Shown here: positions 1 through 11,759 of the stretch, piece after piece
Layout of the letters: every line of letters begins with the position of its first letter
Position numbering within the stretch: position 1 is the first letter of the stretch
Source: Paramecium sonneborni
Taxonomy: Eukaryota > Ciliophora > Oligohymenophorea > Peniculida > Parameciidae
Length of the DNA: 64,000 nt
Direction: 5' to 3'
Assembly: GCA_905182985.1 (NCBI GenBank)
Contig: CAJJDN010000100.1
Location: 73,533 to 137,532, forward strand
Notes under the pieces: generated by a model
What the model saw: the letters and a program-made list of their open reading frames with translations, nothing else
Databases searched by the model: none
What the model was told of the DNA's origin: nothing
Translations under genes and position numbers: made by a program

Positions 1-202
1 CTTAAGAAAAAGAGAATCTTCGAAAATTACTTTTTGATAAAGGTGCCATTGAATGAATTAATTTAATATTAAAGAAAATCAGTTAACATTAAAATTTATA
101 CAAGTTTATTTAATTTTATTTAATTATCATTTATAGTACTACTATAATATTTTTGTAAAATTGAATTATCTTTTTCTTTAAAAAAATCTGATTTGAAAAA
201 TA

Positions 203-610
203 ATGAACGAAATGGAAATTAACTTAGATAAAGCAAGTTTAAGTTCATTAAACTCATTACAATTTAACTATATACTTTTGAAAATTTCATTACACTTTTG
301 TATAAATGTATGGGAGTTATAACTAATTTTTGAAAAATAAACATAATATTTCTTTAGACTTTTAATATTTTATTTTATTCCCTAATTCCATTTGGATTTA
401 GATTTTATACTTATATTCCTCCTTGAGCATCACAAACGTTTATTTTTGTTATCTAATCTCTATATAAATAAAAAATATAAATTTATTTTAGATACCATAT
501 GTTCTTAGGATATTTAAAATTAAATTTTGAATCTAATTCTTGAAAATATTTCTTTTGGAATGTTTATAGATATTTATGATTTCATTTAAGTTATGATAAA
601 ATTTTGCTGA
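203..610 (+). CDS. Possible small protein, 135 aa, unknown
   Basis: An open frame from an ATG to TGA, 136 codons, using TAA and TAG as glutamine. It is rich in Leu, Phe, Ile and Asn, with a mildly polar N-terminus followed by a long hydrophobic middle, and it matches no family I know. TGA is rare in such AT-rich DNA, so a frame of this size can occur by chance and the call is weak. An in-frame TGA lies just upstream at 194-196. The frame enters the left copy of the 1,124-bp repeat at 303. The right copy of the repeat carries the same frame without the ATG, so the start is unique to the left copy. Confidence 0.35.
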
Positions 611-1426
611 AATGAATTTAATAAACTTCTATTATTATAAATCGTGATATTAATTATGATTATCCCTGTTTAAGAAGCATAGTTTCGATCAATATAAAAG
701 AAAGCTCGTAATTATTCTTATGTTTGCTCATTGAATATCATTATGATTATCACTTGGATAATTCAACTTCTTTAAAATAATATGATTACTTTTAATCCAT
801 AATTGTAATTTAATACATTTGAGTATAAATTCTTAGAAGAAAACTCTATCAAAGAATCTGAATGGTGTTTTTCATTTTCATTTAATAAAGATTCAACGAT
901 TCTAGCTGCTGGATGCTAATCATATATTAAGATGTATGATTTTAATAATGGGAAGGCTTAATTAAATTAAATATTAAATAATACCAGTTTTGCAAGGACA
1001 TTATATTTCATGAAGAAATCAAATAGTTTTATTACAGGATTTGATAATTCTACTATTTCAATTTGGCATTTAAATTAAGATAATTAATGGGTTGTTTAAT
1101 AATAGCTTTTAAAACATTCTAAAGCTATTAAACATGTAGTAATGAATAAAAATGAAGATCTTATCATTTCATGTAGTGATGACAAATCCATTAATTTTTG
1201 GGTCAAATAAAATGAATGGATACTCTAATAAAGTATTACTAATCACAATTCAAGCGTTTTAAGTGTAAGTATTAACGAATCCTAAGATAAGATAATTTCT
1301 TGTTCCGAAGACAAATCTATTTTAGTAATGGAATTTTCAACAAACATTAAGAAATGGATTATAATATAAATTATCTCTTTTCCTGAACATGGAAGAAGAT
1401 TAAGTTTTATAGGAGATGATTAATTT
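303..1426. repeat. Left copy of exact 1,124-bp tandem duplication
   Basis: This segment reappears at 1428-2551 with a constant offset of 1,125, and I saw no mismatch between the copies. The two are separated by one ambiguous base, N, at 1427. It contains a broken copy of the WD40 gene (start ATG at 656, cut at 1426). The lack of any divergence and the lone N point to an unmerged overlap between two contigs rather than a biological duplication. Confidence 0.95.
656..1426 (+). pseudogene. Truncated 5' copy of the WD40 gene (probable assembly artefact)
   Basis: The first 771 nt of the WD40 gene, identical to 1781-2551, stop at the N at 1427. Beyond the N the sequence returns to the beginning of the repeat rather than continuing the gene. 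If the repeat is real, this is a truncated gene. If it is an unmerged overlap, this copy does not exist as a separate locus. The second explanation is favoured. Confidence 0.8.
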
Positions 1427-1427
1427 N

Positions 1428-2551
1428 TAAATGTATGGGAGTTATAACTAATTTTTGAAAAATAAACATAATATTTCTTTAGACTTTTAATATTTTATTT
1501 TATTCCCTAATTCCATTTGGATTTAGATTTTATACTTATATTCCTCCTTGAGCATCACAAACGTTTATTTTTGTTATCTAATCTCTATATAAATAAAAAA
1601 TATAAATTTATTTTAGATACCATATGTTCTTAGGATATTTAAAATTAAATTTTGAATCTAATTCTTGAAAATATTTCTTTTGGAATGTTTATAGATATTT
1701 ATGATTTCATTTAAGTTATGATAAAATTTTGCTGAAATGAATTTAATAAACTTCTATTATTATAAATCGTGATATTAATTATGATTATCCCTGTTTAAGA
1801 AGCATAGTTTCGATCAATATAAAAGAAAGCTCGTAATTATTCTTATGTTTGCTCATTGAATATCATTATGATTATCACTTGGATAATTCAACTTCTTTAA
1901 AATAATATGATTACTTTTAATCCATAATTGTAATTTAATACATTTGAGTATAAATTCTTAGAAGAAAACTCTATCAAAGAATCTGAATGGTGTTTTTCAT
2001 TTTCATTTAATAAAGATTCAACGATTCTAGCTGCTGGATGCTAATCATATATTAAGATGTATGATTTTAATAATGGGAAGGCTTAATTAAATTAAATATT
2101 AAATAATACCAGTTTTGCAAGGACATTATATTTCATGAAGAAATCAAATAGTTTTATTACAGGATTTGATAATTCTACTATTTCAATTTGGCATTTAAAT
2201 TAAGATAATTAATGGGTTGTTTAATAATAGCTTTTAAAACATTCTAAAGCTATTAAACATGTAGTAATGAATAAAAATGAAGATCTTATCATTTCATGTA
2301 GTGATGACAAATCCATTAATTTTTGGGTCAAATAAAATGAATGGATACTCTAATAAAGTATTACTAATCACAATTCAAGCGTTTTAAGTGTAAGTATTAA
2401 CGAATCCTAAGATAAGATAATTTCTTGTTCCGAAGACAAATCTATTTTAGTAATGGAATTTTCAACAAACATTAAGAAATGGATTATAATATAAATTATC
2501 TCTTTTCCTGAACATGGAAGAAGATTAAGTTTTATAGGAGATGATTAATTT
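1428..2551. repeat. Right copy of the 1,124-bp duplication
   Basis: It matches 303-1426. This copy runs into unique sequence at 2552 and so carries the intact WD40 gene. The N immediately left of it marks the junction. Confidence 0.95.
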
Positions 2552-2890
2552 ACATTCTAATAAAAAAATAAAGATGTTTTAGAATTATATTAATGGAACA
2601 GTACATCTAGAGAATTTAATTTATAAATGCAGATCCCAGTTAATAGTAGTACTGATTATAATTATTATTTTCCATAATAATTTATTAATTCAAAATAATT
2701 ATTAATAAATAAGAATGGAAATCATGTTAATCTACTAAGAAAAAAATCTGATGGAACATTCATTAAAGAAAATGCATTAAAATTTAATACAAATTAAATA
2801 TTTGGAGTTATGAATGATTCTGGAGATTATTTAGTTACTTGGGATTAAGAGCACAAATAAATACAATTTAGAAAATTTAATGAATTCTGA
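1781..2890 (+). CDS. WD40-repeat protein, 369 aa
   Basis: A single-exon gene ending in TGA, with TAA/TAG as Gln throughout. After about 60 residues comes a beta-propeller-type repeat region. Recurring blades are visible, such as SCSDDKSINFW, SCSEDKSILVM and TGFDNSTISIW, the usual Ser-Asp-Asp-(x)-Ile-x-x-Trp strand c/d signature. Paramecium has a very large WD40 family of this type. They usually act as protein-protein scaffolds, and no partner is visible here. The start at 1781 is the first ATG after an in-frame TGA at 1733-1735. A 5' intron joining upstream sequence cannot be excluded. At 369 aa it is short for a seven-bladed propeller, so it probably has four or five recognisable repeats. 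Confidence 0.8.
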
Positions 2891-3551
2891 GTATATTTAT
2901 ATATATTTAATTCATAATCAAATTTCTTTCAGTTTTCGGTTAAGTTAAAAGTTTCATTCATAAAGAAATTAAATTTATCTTATCAAATTTGATTAAATTA
3001 CCAAATTAGTTATACAAATCTTAGGAATCAAAGACATTTGTTAATTATTTATAAGCTTTCAAACATAAATAATATTAAATCAAACTGAATTATCGAATAC
3101 ATGCTAAGATTTGCAAATAAAAAAAAAAATTGCTTTAAATATTGATTCTTCTCATTTTTCAGATTTAAAAAAAAATAAATCCTATTGTTATTAAACGCAT
3201 TACTTTTATAATTCAATATAATAGAAAAATCAAAATATCAATATACAAAGTGAAAGCAGAATTATTTAATATTTTTGTGGCAAAAACATTTTAATTTAAT
3301 AAATTATTGTTTATTCCTTTATTATTATAATAAAAAAATTGAAGTTTCATAAATATATAAAAGAAATTAATATTTATACATATCTATTATTATTTTATGA
3401 TGTGAATAATAAATAGAATTCCATCACTAGACTAATTATTATTTATTGCTATTTAATAATAAGTTCCATAAACAAAAAATTTTTGATTCAAAATTATATT
3501 CAGATATATGTATTAAAAGATGTTAAAAATATTTAATAAATTAGATAAATC
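2891..3551. other. Convergent intergenic gap, no gene recognised
   Basis: 661 bp of AT-rich sequence with A-runs lies between the 3' ends of the WD40 gene and PARG. I see no conserved frame on either strand and no RNA gene. Confidence 0.5.
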
Positions 3552-5088
3552 TCATTTTTAAAGAAATTTTTTTACCTTATAACCAATAATAGAAATAGCA
3601 ACAATAGCAACAATTAGCTAAGTTCCTTTTTTAAAATTTGTTTTATTGTTCTGAGGATCTTAAGGTTCAGATCGAGGTTCAATCTAATTTTATGGTACTT
3701 CTTATGATTAGTCTATTATTCTTTAATTTTCTTGAGCATCTTAGAATTAAATCTGATCTTTATTATCTTGCACTTTTTCTTCAATTTATGGAATATCTTC
3801 TGTCAAAATCTCATAAATTGTGTTAATTTTTATATATTCGTTCTAATTTAGGGCTTAAAGTTAATAATTTTATAAATAAGATATTGCTTTCTTAAGATTT
3901 ATTAAATTTAGTTAAATTCCTTTTTATTTTAATTATTCTTCTAATTATTTTCCAAAAGAGAATAATTATTAATCAGTGACGCAATTGATAATAATTTTTT
4001 AATTTATTGGTTTAACTTAATTAATTGCTATTGCAAAACTTAGAAATTAAATTAAAGTCTTTAAAATAGGATCACCTCTGAAAATTCCACAACCCCATCT
4101 TCCTGTAGAAATATAGCAATTTGGTTAATTTTTAATTGAAAGTTCAAACCCTGCATAAGATTTAATGAGTTCTCGATAGATATTTTCTTCTGTAAATTAG
4201 TTTTCACTATAAAAAGGTTTAGCATCTATAGCCTTAATTCTAATAAAAAATAAATACTAGTAAATTATAACTTTCGTTGAGATCTTGAGGAGGAAAACTT
4301 TAAAATGTTTATTCATATCCAGTATAATTGCTATATTTTTTCAAGTTTTCAATTAAGACTGCTTCAATTTCTGTCATCTATGGAATAAAAATCATAGAAA
4401 CAATTGCTTCTGGAAATATAAGCATAACAATCTAAATTTATAAAATTAATTTTACTTCTTCCTATGCACAATTTCTAGTATCAAGAACAAGTCCTCCAAT
4501 ATTTTAATCAGCGAAATCTACAACAGTAGAATTTTTATGATCTTCATTTTTCAATTTAGTGAATTCAAAATCAATATTTTGATAATTAGAGTTTTCATAC
4601 TTTCCTAAAAACTCATCTTTATTAACAGAGTTCTTGGAAAAAACTACTGATTAATTTTAAATAGTGTCTTTATATATATAAAATAACTTAATATAGTTCT
4701 TGATACACTTTAATTTCTATTGACTAAGATAATTTTAAGATTATCTAATTGATTTCATATTAATTATATAAAATCCTCCCATAGAGAAATCTCGTTCTAA
4801 TAAGCCGTAATACATTAATATTATTAATGTGAATATTTCTTTCCTAGTTAATGAAATTTTAAATTATTAATTCCATTGTTAATAAGTTTACTAAAGATTT
4901 TCTTCTAATTGTTGTGGATTATTCAAAATTTTTGTTTTGATGTATTCTTAAAATTCTTCTTATTATCCTTAATAATCATTAAAAATATTTAATATTGTCT
5001 ATTCACTGTCAATTATGTTTTTCACATACTCTAAATAGTTATCTTGAGGGTAAGATTTCAAATGGCATTTAAATTAATCGTTTACCAT
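3552..5088 (-). CDS. PARG: Poly(ADP-ribose) glycohydrolase with C-terminal membrane anchor
   Basis: PARG hydrolyses the ribose-ribose bonds of poly(ADP-ribose). The product is 503 aa with one 25-nt intron (4233-4257). An N-terminal helical region leads to the PARG signature. VDFADQNIGG (glycines 198-199) is followed ten residues later by QEE (209-211), whose glutamates are the family's catalytic acids. Further on, STGRWGCGIFRGD corresponds to the conserved tail of the macrodomain-like fold. The third Gly of the canonical GGG-X6-8-QEE motif is Leu here. After the catalytic domain comes a Gln/Glu/Asp-rich linker. The protein ends in one hydrophobic helix (about residues 481-497, QLIVAIVAISIIGY) and a KVKKFLQK basic tail, so it looks tail-anchored. 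That is unusual, because PARG is usually soluble or nuclear. The next gene upstream is 938 bp away. Confidence 0.9.
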
Positions 5089-6026
5089 CTTAATAGAAAA
5101 CAATTAAAAATTTATTTATTTTTCAAAATTTTCAAATATTTTTTATCTAAAGAATAAATTTACTGCATATTATAATTTAATTAAATAACTTTGAAGCTGT
5201 CATTTAGAAAAAAACATTATTGTAATCCAAAATTAGCTCTAAGTGAAGGAACCTGTTGCAATTTAGGAAAAATAGAAAAAACTTTTGTTTACATTTTTTT
5301 GGTTAAGAAGAGCTTATTTTTTCAAATAAATTATAAATTGTTGATGAATAAAAGAAGATATGATTTTCTTTCACATTTAATTATAAATAATAGAAAATGC
5401 ATCTAATATAAGATTAAGTAATTAAATTTTGAGTTATTTTTAATATGATTTTGTAAATTTCAATAATCATATAAAGTCACATTTGTTAATTTCTTTGTAT
5501 ATAATTTGTAAAAGATTTAATTATTATTAGAGCACATTTCATTTTAATAATTGCCTCATTCAATTGAAAATAACCTTCTAAATATGATTTTTATAGGGCA
5601 ATATCAAAAAAGCTAAGTATTTGAGGGATATCTAATGTCAGAAAAAATGGAAACATTTTTATTGGAATCATAAAAGCTGAATATTGAATTAATTTCGATA
5701 ATTTGGTTGAAACTATATTTCCAAAATAGTATACTTTCCTTCAAAATGCATTCCAATATATTATAAATATTGAACTACATTCTGAGAGAAGACTATTGCA
5801 ATACTATTTTTATTTAATTTTCAAACACTTTTGATACTATATTTAGAGTGATTCTAATTCAAAAATTCTTAGAAGTAAAAATAACAATATTAATTAATTG
5901 TGTACATAATTAGAAAAAATAGTTGAATGATTAAAATATGGTTCAAATTAAAAGATATATAATAAAAAATAGTTAATTATAAATATAACAATATATAATA
6001 TTTATTGAATATGAACTCTGTTTTAA
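5089..6026. other. Intergenic stretch with one possible minus-strand fragment
   Basis: 938 bp between PARG and MFS1. The only protein-like frame is on the minus strand, open from about 5740 to a TGA at 5477, with an internal ATG at 5671 (64 codons). It reads as hydrophobic and Leu-rich, with no recognisable motif and no clear first exon. It may be a small gene with an unresolved 5' intron, a decayed gene, or chance. The rest shows nothing. Confidence 0.3.
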
Positions 6027-7619
6027 TCATTCCTTGCCATATAATCTATCTATTTCTTTATGATTTAATCCTTTAGTTTCTTTAACAAAAAAATAAAAGA
6101 ATATAGTAGATAGAATAGTTAAAATTCCAAAAAGAATGAATGATCCACTCATTTTAAGTCCATCTAACATAGATGGGAATATATATAAAAGAAGTAGTTG
6201 CCAAGCATATAAAGTAGCAAAACAAAAGTAAGTTCCTTCACTAGAGTTAATTTCAGGAGTCATAGACTAAAATGATATAAAATAAAAATAATTACCCATG
6301 TAATAGGTCCTAAAGTTAGGGAATAAATAAATGAAAAGAGACAAATAATTATGAATTTAATAATAGTGGCAGCTAAAGCATCAGAATAACTTAAACCAAG
6401 TATGAGTATTTAGCAAATAATAAGTAGAACAAGTCCATAAAGTAATAGTGGTCTTTTACCCCATTTTCCATAAACATATTTAGAGATGAATGCAGGAGTG
6501 AAAACAACAATTCCAATAATAAGTGTAAATATAGTATTTAGTACCACATCACCCTCTGACATGATATCAAATACTTAAGAACTATATGAAAATAATGCTT
6601 ATATTCCACACCAAGTATAAATAAAGACTAAAGTGCATCCAATTGCTAATGTTTTAAGATGTTTTTTCGTAAAGAGACTAAGAAGTCCTTCTTAATGTTC
6701 TTCATTATATTAAACTCTTAATTAACATTTCAATAGAACTTATTCTACAAATTAAGGTTAATATATTTTTTCTATAATTTATTTAGCTGATAATGGCATT
6801 TTAATTTATACTAAACCAACTGGACTATCCATTTTATAGATAACTGTAACAATAAATGATCTAAGAAAGTGTAATAATGCTGGAATAGCAAAAACAATTT
6901 ACCAATAATATGAGTTTTATCCTCTTAATTCATCATTTAAATATCCTAAACCCATAAAATTAGCAAATAACAAACCTCCTCCAACTAAGAAACCTGCCAT
7001 AACTGAAAAGGCTTCATAATATTTTTAAGGACTGAGTTCTTTGACATAGAGAGGCATAATAATGGTTGAAATACCTAAACATACTCCATAAAAGAATCTA
7101 AATGCTAAAATGACCTCTCTATTTGGTATAACTTGTAAAATGCTTAATACTCCACATATATCAGCAATTAAAAGTGATTAATTTCTTGTAGTGTATTTTA
7201 ATAATGGCTATGTCATTATAGCTCCGACTACTTAACCTATTGATAAGACAGCACTAAATAGACCTTGTTCTTCTATCACTGAACCTTATAATGTACTTAT
7301 ATAAATGTTAGTATATATACATTTAAGAAAATAAAGTAGTGAATGACATTGATAAATAAGATAACGAATATCCCAAAGAAAAGTTTCCACTTTAAATGGC
7401 TACTAGTATAATACTTATGTGAAGCAAGGAATTGACTTCTTCCTCAACTTCATTTTCCAATTATACTGTTCCTCTCTTCCTTAATTTTATTGGAGGTAAT
7501 GGTACAGGTACAGAGGGTTATTATCTTACACTTGAATTTTTAGATATTATTGATTAACTATTATCTGAGTTTAAATTCTCATCTTCTTAAGTCTATAACG
7601 GAATCACTTAGCTCGTCAT
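6027..7619 (-). CDS. MFS sugar-type transporter, copy 1
   Basis: 512 aa, two introns (7296-7320, 25 nt; 6267-6295, 29 nt). An acidic, Ser/Pro-rich N-terminal cytosolic tail of about 75 residues precedes about 12 hydrophobic segments. Sugar-porter signatures are clear. RFFYGVCLGISTIIMPLY-x3-L fits the family's RF-x2-G-x3-G-x6-P-x-Y pattern. GKWGKRPLLLYG fits the loop with basic residues after helix 8. VKETKGLNHKEID near the C-terminus matches the PETKG-x3-E end motif, with Val replacing Pro. Family members carry hexoses or other polyols and amino-acid-like solutes by facilitated diffusion or proton symport, and the substrate cannot be read from sequence. It is closely similar over its length to the copy at 17629-19203, with both introns at equivalent sites. 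The first lies after the first membrane helix, the second before SMTPEINSSEGT. Confidence 0.9.
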
Positions 7620-7706
7620 TTTTATATTATTTTAGATTTGATATAATTAAAATTACTTAAAATTAATAACTGAAATATTCTGTATTCCATTTAATTATAT
7701 AAATTA

Positions 7707-8943
7707 TCATTTCTTATATAAAAACCAAGCTCTAACCCACCAAGTTCCTTTATCTCTATATTCTAAATTATATAATTTTTAAGTTGTATTATGCATATCC
7801 TTATTTAATACTTAACATTATGGACATTATATAGACAATTCCAATTCTTCAAATAATGTTCCTTTCCATCCATATCCTCCTGTCCAACAATAACTAATAT
7901 TTTAGTATTCATTTATTACCCAAAAGAACCACCACCTTCTAATTTACAATGTCTTTTTTGATCTTTCTTACTTTCCTTATCATGTAATTACATTAAATCA
8001 TGTGTATGAGCTCTTAATTTAATCATTGTTTCAATTAATTATTGATTTCCAGCTTCAATCGAAATCATCTATGATTTTGCTAACCACTATGAATCCTATT
8101 ATTATTATAATGGCTATTATTCTTATTATTATTATTATTATTATTATTATGGTTATTATTATTATTAAAATTATTATATTTAAGGTGCAAATTAAACGAT
8201 AGATTAAACTAAAACTTATTAGGCTTATTATTCTTCCATTAATTATTTTTGAATCTAAATCTATTTTTTTACTCGATTAGACCAAAATTACTTTTAATTA
8301 TTTAATAATTTGTTTAATGGTTCAAAATGGTTTGTATTACATAATTACTCAAATTATGCACGAAATTAAGCAGCAAAATCCAATTATTCTGTATAGACTT
8401 TTTACATAACATTTTATAAATTTTAATTTCTCTCAAAAATCAAAGTTAGTAAATGATTTTAAATAGCATTTTCAGGATTTGTAAAATGTTCCATTAAAAA
8501 ATCAACATCAAAATTTGTTAATTCTTTTTCAGCCAAATAAAAACATCTTTAAAAAACATCTGTTGCTTATGTTAAATACCCTTTCAATACTTATGTATCA
8601 TAATTAGCAAATGTCTAGAGATCTGTAATTACTTTTTTCATTTTCTCAATAAATTAATTACAACATTTCTATACTACTTAAACAACTTTCTCAAATTCTT
8701 CAACAATTAATTCAGGAGAGCATCCCGGTAATGCATTACTTAAAAGTAAATATTTATCTGCTAATAATTCATAATTATTATTTATTATTTCTGGCATCTG
8801 ATGATGTTTTTACTTTAACACTTTTATTATAAATGGCAATTACATGATTAATGATCATCTTTTACAATCAAAGGGTTTTTTAATTGAGCTAATAAAATAT
8901 CAAGAGGCACAGAATTAGGAACCTATTATTGGAATTATTACAT
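7707..8943 (-). CDS. Gln-rich orphan protein, 395 aa
   Basis: Two introns (8821-8843, 23 nt; 7894-7919, 26 nt) restore one frame. The N-terminal 240 residues look helical, with no motif known to me. Then comes a polyglutamine/Pro stretch encoded almost purely by TAA/TAG, seen on the plus strand as (TTA)n around 8098-8175. The last 100 residues carry a compact Cys/Trp/Gly-rich module. It has RHCKLEGGGSFG, WTGGYGWKGT, then CPQCQ, and ends WWVRAWFLYKK. Two or three Cys and a His could bind zinc. The second intron splits that module. I do not recognise the family. It lies between MFS1 (87 bp downstream, same strand) and the divergent histidine kinase (258 bp upstream). Confidence 0.75.
8098..8175. 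repeat. TTA/TAA trinucleotide repeat encoding polyglutamine
   Basis: Runs of TTA on the plus strand, interrupted by a few ATGG and TTC units, are read as TAA (Gln) codons on the minus strand within the 395-aa orphan. The reading frame is preserved across the repeat. Confidence 0.8.
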
Positions 8944-9201
8944 TTTTATTTAAATAAATACAAAAGTAATCTAAAAATACTTACTTTTTATTGATAAATT
9001 ATATCCTACTCAAATAGAAAATAAGAATCAATATATATTTATTCGAAGTATATTATATACAATAATTATGTGAGAAGATTGGGGAATAAATAAAAAAATA
9101 ATTTTTGTAATTTCATCATCATTAGTATGAAATGTTGAATAGATATTATTGTTTGTTATTATTGTTTATATAATTTTGTTTTTTAGTAATGCAATTTAAT
9201 T

Positions 9202-11664
9202 ATGAAAATTTTTATTAGTCTTATTACTACCTAGGTTATTTCTACAATCATTGCATTAACAGAGTTTGAAGAACCAAAGGAAATAATAACATTGGCTTTA
9301 GAGCTAATTGGATTGTTGGTATTGTTATTGCTTAACAAATATAACCTTTCAGAACTTTTATAAAGAGTTATTCTGTTGGGTTAAGCAATCTTAGTTTTTA
9401 TTTTGATGCCAGATTCGCAATATAAATATTTCACAGGTGCATACCATATAATAGTTCGTTTAACAGCCTATCAATAAGTTTCTCGAGTTTTAATGCTAGA
9501 ATGGACAGGTATACATTTAAAAATATGTGAAATAGCTTTACTACTTATTGTATTCATTTTTGGAACATAGATTGAAATACATGAAATTTTTCGTAGTATT
9601 TTTTGTTTTTTTGGTTTATTGATAATCCAAGGTTTTCAGGTTTATACATAGTTAGAAAAAGATTAAAGAGAACCAGAAATCACGGTATATTCAAAAGTAT
9701 AGTATACAGGATGTGATTCTAATCCTAGAAGCTTAAATGAAGGAAATTTAGATCCTACTTCCTATGTGTTACATTTAGATGATTAATATAATATAATAGG
9801 ATTCTAGAAATAGAGTTCAACTCTTTAAATTTTAGAAAGTGGTTTGAAATCAATTCTAAATGATTTAATAATCAAAAAAATTGATTCAAAATCTAAATCT
9901 ATACTATAATGGAAGAGCTCTAGTAGTCTTTAGAATTTACTTGATTAAATAAGAGCTAATAGAATTCCAATGGTGATTCAAATTTTGGATTATAGTCATC
10001 CCTAGATGAATAATCAATTCATAAAAATAATTTATTAAAATGATTTCAAAATATAATTTTTGGAATTAGAAGAAAGAGATAGATTTTAAAAACAGAAATA
10101 TATATTTATAATTTTGAAGTAACTTTTAAGTACAATGTCACATGAATTTGGAACTTCTTTAAATTATTTATTGGCTATAGCTTAAGTAGCTATAGAAAAA
10201 TATACTGATTCTGATTTGCTTTCTTATTTTATGCCAATAAAATCAATGGGATTAATCATGCATAATTTTGTATTGGATATGGTAGATTACAATAATATCT
10301 AAGGAAAGAAATTGGAATTACAATTAGAAAAGATAGATGTAAAGTAACTTTAATAAAATAGATTAATTAATTATTGGAAGAAGTTACAAATATCTTTTTC
10401 CATACACTTTAATAAAAGGGACTGAAAATCACTTATGAAATCTTTTTAGCTGAGAAAACAATTCTAACAGATGGAAGAAGATTAAAATAAATTTTGATTA
10501 CATTAATTTAGAATGCATAGAAGTTCACTTTTTCAGGAGGTATAAAAATAATAGTAAAATCAATTGAATAAAATAAATATGTTTAATTTGAAATTTAAGA
10601 TACAGGTATAGGTATGACAAAAAGTGAAATTGATAGTCTAACAGAGATGTTAAAATATGATTATAAATAAGAAAAGAAGATATCAAAAAATACTGCAGGA
10701 TTTGGATTAGGCAGTTTTTTATGTAATAAAATAGCCATTAGCTTAAGTAATCTAAAATATGAAGAAGGAGGTGGAATAAGATATTATAGTGGATAAGAAA
10801 TTAAAGGGACGAAAGTAGTTTTTAAAATTATTAATGAACCTTTTAGTATTAGTTATACAATAACTGTTACTTAAGATAATTCAAGTGGAATATTGAAAAT
10901 TGGAAAAAATGCCATAATAGATCTTAAATAATCTTAGATTGAGCTAGGATTAAGTGCTACAAAATATCCTTTTATAAAAAAATATAGTAGTGTAATGGTA
11001 CCTAAAGTGAATAGTTTTCATGATGATCCAGTAGTAGAACATTTTATGAAGAAAATCAAGACAAAAGATAAAATAGGAACTCTTTATGGTTTTTAAATGC
11101 AATAAACAAAAAAAGATTAAGATAGTATCAATGATGAAACTAATTAAGAAGACTATTAAAAAAGATTATAATTTTAAAATATCAAATAATATACTCTACC
11201 TTAATAAAATAGATCTAGCAAATAAAGTTCATATAATGAGATTGATAATGTAATTGTTAATTGTAATTGTAAATCAATTCTTATTGTTGATGATGAGATG
11301 ATCAATATCCTTGGTTTATAACTTATGCTTAAATCTTTTAATTTAGAATCAGATTCATCTTACAATGGTTAAGAAGCACTTACAAAATTAGAAAATGGTA
11401 AATTATATATCAAATATTTATTTAGCTCATTGTTAATACAGTTTTATATTTATGGATATTAATATGCCTATTATGGATGGATTTGCTTCGACTAAAGCTA
11501 TTTTAGAGAAATATAAATAAGATGCTCCAATTATAATTGCTTGTACTGCATTCACTGATAGTGAAACAAAATAATATTGTTATGAGATAGGTATGTCTCA
11601 TTTTATTAATAAACCTGTCAATAAAAATGAACTTCAAAAACTTTTATGTTATCTTATTAACTGA
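9202..11664 (+). CDS. Membrane hybrid histidine kinase, copy 1
   Basis: 803 aa, two introns (10339-10361, 23 nt; 11398-11425, 28 nt). About five hydrophobic segments fill the first 165 residues. A linker follows, then a dimerisation/phosphoacceptor helix with the H-box MSHEFGTSLNYLL (His314). The HATPase region has NAQKFTFSGG (N-box), DTGIGM (G1) and GFGLGSFLC (G2). A C-terminal receiver carries ILIVDDE, FMDINMPIMDG (Asp735), a Thr in ACTAF and the Lys of NKPV. This is a complete hybrid kinase: autophosphorylation on His, then transfer to its own Asp. No histidine-phosphotransfer protein is visible nearby. The H-box lacks the usual Arg-Thr-Pro. The first ATG of the frame places the first membrane segment almost at the N-terminus, so a short upstream exon is possible. 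It is a paralogue of 19240-21703. Confidence 0.88.
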
Positions 11665-11759
11665 TCTTGAATTATAAAAATTTAGATTTTATGATATATA
11701 TATATAATTATTTTTATCCAATATATATATATCAACTATTTAAAAGTCATTATTCTAAT

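Noticed and set aside
1781..2890. True recent tandem duplication of a WD40 gene
   Set aside because: Complete identity over 1,124 bp plus an N exactly at the junction fits an unmerged assembly overlap better. It is kept as a question in the findings.
3638..3826. Plus-strand frame opposite PARG
   Set aside because: Antisense to the acidic linker of PARG. It stops at TAA, which is not a stop in this organism.
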